Translations under genes and position numbers: made by a program
In this document: positions 5,493 to 8,459 of the stretch, piece by piece
Layout of the letters: every line of letters starts with the position of its first letter
Position numbering within the stretch: the first letter of the stretch is position 1
Origin: Bacillota bacterium
GTDB lineage: Bacteria; Bacillota_I; Bacilli_A; RFN20; CAG-826
Assembly: GCA_026387995.1 (NCBI GenBank)
Contig: JAPLKQ010000187.1
Location: 1 to 8,459 of the forward strand
Length of the DNA stretch: 8,459 nt
Reading direction: 5' to 3'
Notes under the pieces: generated by a model
Database searches by the model: none
Seen by the model: only the letters and a program-made list of their open reading frames with translations
Told to the model about the DNA's origin: nothing

Positions 5493-5885
5493 ATGGCCTT
5501 AGTTCATTGCCCAGAATGTGGAACCGAAGTCTCTGACGCCGCACGCACCTGTCCAAAATGTGGCTATCCGCTCAAACCTCAAGCCAACCCCACTCCTACC
5601 CCACCACCGGCACCGACTTATGTACAGCCGCAGCCGACCTATGTGCAACCGCAGCCGACCTATGTACAGCCGCAGCCGATGTATGCCCCAACCACCAACG
5701 CCGGTTCGATGGGCCTTGGCTTCGCGCTTGGCTTCTTCCTCAGTTGGGTCGGCTTACTGATTGCCTACCTCACCCATGCTCCTTTAACCAAAAAAGGCGC
5801 TATCAGAGGATTTATTACCGAAATCATTCTCGGTGTCATCGTCAGCGTTATTTACTTCATTCTCATCTACTCACTCGGTTATTAA
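5493..5885 (+). CDS. Zinc-ribbon, proline-repeat, two-TM membrane protein
   Basis: A 130-residue protein in three parts. An N-terminal zinc ribbon has CPEC (C6, C9) and CPKCGYPL (C20, C23). A proline/glutamine linker (31-66) contains three PTYVQPQ heptads and a partial fourth. A hydrophobic C-terminal part has segments at about 73-93 and 106-127 joined by a basic loop (LTKKGAIRG). This zinc-ribbon plus membrane-anchor layout is widespread in Gram-positive bacteria; specific roles are mostly unknown. With both helices crossing, the ribbon would be cytoplasmic or surface-exposed depending on topology, and the basic loop placement suggests the inside. The ATG at 5493 has GGAGG 7-8 bases upstream. 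A monocistronic unit is suggested by its own promoter and the promoter of the next gene. Confidence 0.8.
   Translation: MALVHCPECGTEVSDAARTCPKCGYPLKPQANPTPTPPPAPTYVQPQPTYVQPQPTYVQPQPMYAPTTNAGSMGLGFALGFFLSWVGLLIAYLTHAPLTKKGAIRGFITEIILGVIVSVIYFILIYSLGY
5613..5684 (+). repeat. 21-base tandem repeat (3 copies plus a partial)
   Basis: Units at 5613-5633, 5634-5654 and 5655-5675 differ by a few silent changes (e.g. TATGTA/TATGTG, CAGCCG/CAACCG). A diverged fourth starts at 5676. Each unit encodes PTYVQPQ in the linker of the zinc-ribbon protein. The in-frame length of 21 allows copy-number change without frameshift. Confidence 0.9.
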
Positions 5886-5922
5886 TAAACACAATAGCTT
5901 CGATATAGCTTTCCATCGAGCG

Positions 5923-5950
5923 GCATGCCCGATATCTTTTGTTGTCTCGG
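5923..5950 (+). terminator. Weak possible terminator after the zinc-ribbon gene
   Basis: ATCG and CGAT arms enclose GC-rich sequence with a GGCATGCC palindrome, followed by ATCTTTTGTTGT. The stem is short and interrupted, so this is a tentative call. No better terminator is seen between this gene and the next promoter. Confidence 0.25.
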
Positions 5951-5981
5951 GTTAGGTAATCTGACCCATATAGGTTATAAT
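5949..5981 (+). promoter_or_regulatory. Promoter with overlapping dyad upstream of the first membrane protein gene
   Basis: Consensus TATAAT at 5976-5981. The -35 region is poor (TTAGGT at 18 bases, 5952-5957) and is covered by an inverted repeat GGGTTAG-GTAAT-CTGACCC (5949-5967, one G-T mismatch). A weak -35 within a dyad suggests control by a DNA-binding protein. The factor is unknown. Confidence 0.5.
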
Positions 5982-6016
5982 ATGAAAGTAATGAACCATA
6001 CTGATAAATAGGTTCA

Positions 6017-6029
6017 CCTCTGAAGGAGG
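6017..6029 (+). promoter_or_regulatory. Shine-Dalgarno with short sequestering hairpin
   Basis: The SD GGAGG (6025-6029) of the next gene can pair with CCTC (6017-6020) across a 5-base loop. Just upstream is another inverted repeat, TGAACC (5992-5997) and GGTTCA (6011-6016). The stem is only 4 base pairs, so an effect on translation is speculative. Confidence 0.25.
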
Positions 6030-6037
6030 AATTATAT

Positions 6038-6463
6038 ATGGTTGGAAGACATGTGTTTCTTAAGTTTCTCGCGATCCTAGCGGTTATTTTTATTTTCTTC
6101 CCCGTCATTTGGGCATTCATTGCCGCGATCTTTGGACTAATCGTCACCGGGGTCTTTACCTTTAGCTTCCTATTAACGGGCCTGTTCTTTCCTTTCTCGA
6201 TTGTCGGTATCATCATTCTCATCATCGTTGCCTTACTCGCCCGTTCCTTTATGAAACTCGTCATCCTAGCCGCGATCATCGCCATTATCTTCTTTGGCGG
6301 ACAAGCCATCTATGGCGCCGTCTCAGGATTATGGGCTGGTAACACCGCCTTTGGCGCTTTCATTACCGGAACTGCCTTTGGCATCAGCGTTTACTGGATT
6401 GTCATCGTTGTCCTCGGCATCATCGGTTTGATGCTGATCGCTAGACTCTTCAGACGCCGCTAA
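6038..6463 (+). CDS. Small polytopic membrane protein (paralogue A)
   Basis: A 141-residue very hydrophobic protein with four or five predicted membrane segments (about 7-27, 29-49, 51-68, 72-92, 117-136), short loops, and a basic C-terminus (ARLFRRR) that should be cytoplasmic. No catalytic motif or recognised family. It aligns along its whole length with the next gene's product: shared landmarks are K-x-LAI near the N-terminus, PV at about 22-23, FPF at 51-53 followed by G57, an A-(R/K)-(S/T)-F turn at 68-71, and a V-S-G near 95-97. The start ATG at 6038 sits 8 bases after a strong AAGGAGG. Codons are rich in ATC, CTC and GCC compared with the AT-rich accessory genes. It has its own promoter and a strong terminator after it. 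Confidence 0.8.
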   Translation: MVGRHVFLKFLAILAVIFIFFPVIWAFIAAIFGLIVTGVFTFSFLLTGLFFPFSIVGIIILIIVALLARSFMKLVILAAIIAIIFFGGQAIYGAVSGLWAGNTAFGAFITGTAFGISVYWIVIVVLGIIGLMLIARLFRRR

Positions 6464-6489
6464 ACCACCACTTCGATCGTTAATACACC

Positions 6490-6531
6490 AACGCCACCAA
6501 AGGTTATTCCTTCCGTGGCGTTTTTATTTTT
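6490..6531 (+). terminator. Rho-independent terminator between the two membrane protein genes
   Basis: Perfect 8-base arms AACGCCAC (6490-6497) and GTGGCGTT (6515-6522), with an inner AAGG-TTATT-CCTT stem in the loop, followed by TTTATTTTT. It lies 27 bases after the stop of paralogue A. Confidence 0.93.
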
Positions 6532-6545
6532 AAAGTAGAAACCAT

Positions 6546-6551
6546 TATAAT
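6546..6551 (+). promoter_or_regulatory. -10 box upstream of paralogue B
   Basis: Consensus TATAAT 16 bases before the AAGGAG of the downstream gene. The matching -35 would fall in the T-rich tail of the preceding terminator and is not recognisable, so strength is uncertain. Given the terminator, a separate promoter is required here. Confidence 0.5.
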
Positions 6552-6581
6552 AAAAGTAGGAAAAGAAAAGGAGACCACGTT

Positions 6582-7013
6582 ATGTCACGAAAAATCCTTT
6601 TAGAAAAGATTCTCGCGATTGCCGGTTCTGCCTTGATGCTCGTTCCCGTTTGCTTTACGGTATTTATCTCATTCATGGGAATCATTAGCGGCTCAGGTTA
6701 CAACTTTGATTATCTCCTTCCCGCTGAACTATTTCCCTTTGCGCTTGCGGGCATGATCTTACTCATTCTCGCCGCCTTTTTCGCCAAGACCTTCCGAAGG
6801 GCGATTTTTGGATGCTCCGGTGCCATCGCGGTTATCTTTATCGCCGGCATCATTTACCTTCAAGTGAGTGGTGTCGCGAGTGGCGCGACCGAGCCCACCG
6901 CACTCACCATCGGCCTGACGATCGCCCTAATGGCGGTCTATTCGCTTCTGACCGTCCTCATCGGTATTTTCGGAATTTTGCTCACGATAAAAACATTCAA
7001 GAATAAAGCCTAA
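6582..7013 (+). CDS. Small polytopic membrane protein (paralogue B)
   Basis: A 143-residue protein with four predicted membrane segments (about 9-34, 49-67, 73-93, 106-134), a short loop GSGYNFDYLLPAE (37-49) between the first two, and a Lys-rich C-terminus (KTFKNKA). It is a co-linear, diverged copy of the preceding product: K-ILAI, VPV at 21-23, ELFPFALAG matching FFPFSIVG, AKTF matching ARSF, and a VSG near 95-97. No known domain is recognised. AAGGAG (6568-6573) lies 8 bases before the ATG. It converges on the AbiE-like genes with a shared terminator. Confidence 0.8.
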   Translation: MSRKILLEKILAIAGSALMLVPVCFTVFISFMGIISGSGYNFDYLLPAELFPFALAGMILLILAAFFAKTFRRAIFGCSGAIAVIFIAGIIYLQVSGVASGATEPTALTIGLTIALMAVYSLLTVLIGIFGILLTIKTFKNKA

Positions 7014-7040
7014 TGATTTTTGAACAAAAAGATATGGCGA

Positions 7041-7063
7041 AAATCAAACGATCCGTTTGATTT
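7041..7063. terminator. Bidirectional terminator between convergent genes
   Basis: Perfect 10-base arms AAATCAAACG and CGTTTGATTT around a 3-base loop. The hairpin abuts the TAA stop (7062-7064) of the minus-strand nucleotidyltransferase and lies 27 bases after the stop of paralogue B. Flanking T-runs are short on both strands (TTTT on minus, TTTATTT on plus), but the position between convergent genes supports the call. Confidence 0.75.
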
Positions 7064-7865
7064 ATTTGGAAATCAACTCTTGCACTAATTGAAACGATTC
7101 TTGCTTGATTATTTCGTGGTTTTCATCATCGTCTGTATCATAAAAAGTAATGATCGCCAAAGGTCCTTTGCCCTCCGAAGAATCAAAATGTTCGTTCAAT
7201 ATTTTAAAAGTATCAACGATAATGGGCTTTTCGACAAACTTCGAAAATTGCTTTTTAAGTTCAGAAACCCCACCGGGATAGTGCTTAAGCATGAAATAAA
7301 TATCATAGGCATCTTTAAACTTTTTTCTTCCTCTCAAGGCAAAAGATTTCATCACAATGTATGGGATGACAGATATGACTTCAACTTCATGTCCGGAAGA
7401 ATCAACCGAAAAGAGGGTTGACGGAAATAAAAAGGCAAAATCGCCGCCGCTCGCTTTTCGGGCTTTTATTCCCTCAATCCGCTGTGTCGTGTGTTCGGTG
7501 CTGGTTCCATTATAAAAAGGGCCAAGAAGATCAATGTCGACTGAAATCGGAGTTCCATCAACCAGATATTCTTTTATGTAGGAAAAAGACTTGGTTGGAT
7601 GTTTTGAAAAGCCATTCTTTAAGAATTTTTTATTAAGTGTTTCTTTTTGCTTTTTATTCTGATCTAAGCTCAGCAAGACATCGACGTCCGTGCTTCCGAC
7701 ATGCCCTTGGTGAGGATAGCATAGTTCTGGAACCCAACCGCCGATAATGCGATAGACGTAATGATGTTGAAAAAGACAGGCGACATCAATGAGTGCCATA
7801 CGCGCAGCACGTGTTTCTTTATCACCATAATCTGACATAGTTCTTAGATTTTCATTATTTTCCAT
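7062..7865 (-). CDS. AbiEii-like nucleotidyltransferase, probable toxin
   Basis: A 267-residue protein with the nucleotidyltransferase signature YRIIGGWVPEL (38-48), then HVGSTDVDVLL (55-65) giving GSxDxD with metal-binding D60 and D62, and a probable third carboxylate in ISVDIDLLGP (D110/D112). Further on, IVMKSFALRGRKKFKDAYDIYFML (170-193) matches the K...KDxxD helix typical of AbiEii/AbiGii-type and related minimal nucleotidyltransferases. In the known AbiE system the toxin adds nucleotides to tRNA and blocks growth upon phage infection. The ATG at 7863-7865 overlaps the stop of the upstream HTH gene by 11 bases, with AGGGA about 11 bases before it. The longer ATG at 7925 lies deeper in the neighbour with no SD and is less likely. 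The substrate of this divergent member cannot be read from the sequence. Confidence 0.82.
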   Translation of the reverse strand: MENNENLRTMSDYGDKETRAARMALIDVACLFQHHYVYRIIGGWVPELCYPHQGHVGSTDVDVLLSLDQNKKQKETLNKKFLKNGFSKHPTKSFSYIKEYLVDGTPISVDIDLLGPFYNGTSTEHTTQRIEGIKARKASGGDFAFLFPSTLFSVDSSGHEVEVISVIPYIVMKSFALRGRKKFKDAYDIYFMLKHYPGGVSELKKQFSKFVEKPIIVDTFKILNEHFDSSEGKGPLAIITFYDTDDDENHEIIKQESFQLVQELISK

Positions 7866-8459
7866 GCTCAGAAAATTCCCTGAAAAGGGGATCGAGAGCT
7901 TCTTCGCTTCTTCCGCCTGTTCCATAAAGTTCTAGACATATTTGCGCTCGTGAAGCAACTCTTTTCCCTTGCTTTAAAATCGAGTCGTCTAATACCACTT
8001 GGGCATAAGGAATGGTAATTTCGACATTGGCCCCTTTATCAACTTTTTTTAAGCCAATTTGATTCGAAAGAGACTCGATCCATCTTCTAGAAACGTAAAG
8101 CGTCATCTTATTGTTTCGTATACCATGATAATAAATATTGCTCGCCGTATAGCCACAAAATGAGTATTGATTATCTTCCTCTAAAGCGTAAAAATACTTT
8201 GCGATATCTTCTTCGAGACTGGAAAAATCTTTTGTGGAGAAGAATTTGACAACCTCGTCTTTGGTTTTTTGATATTCAAATGCCCACTTCTTCAGAAGTT
8301 CAATTGCGTCAGAAATACGAAAACCGTTTTCGCCTTCTTCAAGGAGATTGTTTCTGTGCAAAAAATCCTTTATCTTGGCTATTTGGCCTTGACTGCAATG
8401 TGCTTCAGCCGTTAATTCTTGAATCCGAAAAAATCGAGCAGGGTGCTTGAGCATATGCC
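7855..8459 (-). CDS. AbiEi-like winged-HTH antitoxin, 5' part outside window
   Basis: The frame is open to the right edge (the codon before the ATG at 8452-8454 is CAT), so that methionine is probably internal and the N-terminus lies outside. Visible from it: a winged-HTH-like region (RFFRIQELTAEAHCSQGQIA, with GFRISDAIELLKKWAFEY, residues 8-61), then a C-terminal domain with YSFCGYTASNIYYHG (97-111), KMTLYVSRRW (116-125), GANVEITIPY (141-150) and ASRAQICLELYGTGGRSEEAL (168-187). This order recalls AbiEi-family antitoxins and related DNA-binding partners of nucleotidyltransferase toxins. Gene order (HTH first, transferase second, overlapping) matches AbiEi-AbiEii. It probably represses its own promoter, which lies outside the window. 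Confidence 0.72.
   Translation of the reverse strand, partial: HMLKHPARFFRIQELTAEAHCSQGQIAKIKDFLHRNNLLEEGENGFRISDAIELLKKWAFEYQKTKDEVVKFFSTKDFSSLEEDIAKYFYALEEDNQYSFCGYTASNIYYHGIRNNKMTLYVSRRWIESLSNQIGLKKVDKGANVEITIPYAQVVLDDSILKQGKRVASRAQICLELYGTGGRSEEALDPLFREFSEHGK

Noticed and set aside
5613..5684. Tandem repeat considered as a CRISPR array
   Set aside because: Units are contiguous with no spacers and encode an in-frame protein heptad.
5518..5908. Two alternative plus-strand ORFs overlapping the zinc-ribbon gene
   Set aside because: Low-complexity Ser/Arg/Cys frames produced by the tandem repeat. The frame at 5493 has the CxxC motifs, SD and membrane segments.
5863..6309. 148-codon minus-strand ORF antisense to the first membrane protein gene
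   Set aside because: It is a Met/Lys/Ile-rich shadow of the hydrophobic plus-strand gene, which has a strong SD, a promoter, a terminator and a paralogue next door.
7089..7636. Plus-strand ORFs antisense to the nucleotidyltransferase gene
   Set aside because: Shadows of the minus-strand gene whose motifs (GSTDVD, KDAYD) are clear.

Overview
The window reads as a chromosomal segment of a low- to moderate-GC Gram-positive-type bacterium (Bacillota, or a Mollicutes-like relative such as Acholeplasmatales/RF39). The grounds are strong AGGAG/GGAGG ribosome binding sites, TATAAT -10 boxes, hairpin-plus-T-run terminators and tight overlapping operons. TGA appears to be a true stop (it ends the metallopeptidase gene inside an 8-base overlap) and tryptophan is TGG, so the standard bacterial code fits. 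I cannot name the species.

Layout, left to right. Positions 1-459 (minus) hold the N-terminal part of a RecQ-type DEAH helicase that runs off the left edge. Positions 460-823 are mostly non-coding, with one doubtful small ORF. Positions 824-2831 (minus) are a two-gene operon: a GTG-started PLP-dependent alpha-oxoamine synthase that strongly resembles bacterial serine palmitoyltransferase, followed with an 8-base overlap by an NADP-type short-chain dehydrogenase with a hydrophobic C-terminal tail. Together they could make the sphingoid base (serine + acyl-CoA/ACP -> 3-ketosphinganine -> sphinganine). A terminator at 2937-2970 separates them from a three-gene minus-strand operon at 3004-4610: XRE-type HTH regulator, ImmA/IrrE-type HExxH metallopeptidase and a PIN-like protein, all overlapping. 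This looks like a toxin-antitoxin or stress/phage-response module, and the DNA upstream of it carries a set of TTGTCA/TGACAA half-sites. Next is a minus-strand DUF1643 gene (4812-5279).

Three plus-strand genes follow, each with its own promoter and strong SD: a zinc-ribbon, proline-repeat, membrane protein (5493-5885) and two small polytopic membrane proteins (6038-6463, 6582-7013) that are co-linear paralogues. They end at a terminator hairpin shared with a convergent minus-strand pair (7062-8459): an AbiEii-like nucleotidyltransferase and its AbiEi-like HTH partner, which is cut by the right edge.

Overall the segment mixes housekeeping or lipid genes and membrane genes of higher GC with visibly more AT-rich accessory modules (RecQ-like helicase, XRE-ImmA-PIN, DUF1643, AbiE-like pair), giving it the look of a small defence/TA-rich region. 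The most interesting points are the possible two-gene sphingolipid head pathway in a Gram-positive-type genome and the XRE-ImmA-PIN operon. All function calls rest on motif recognition from the sequence alone.
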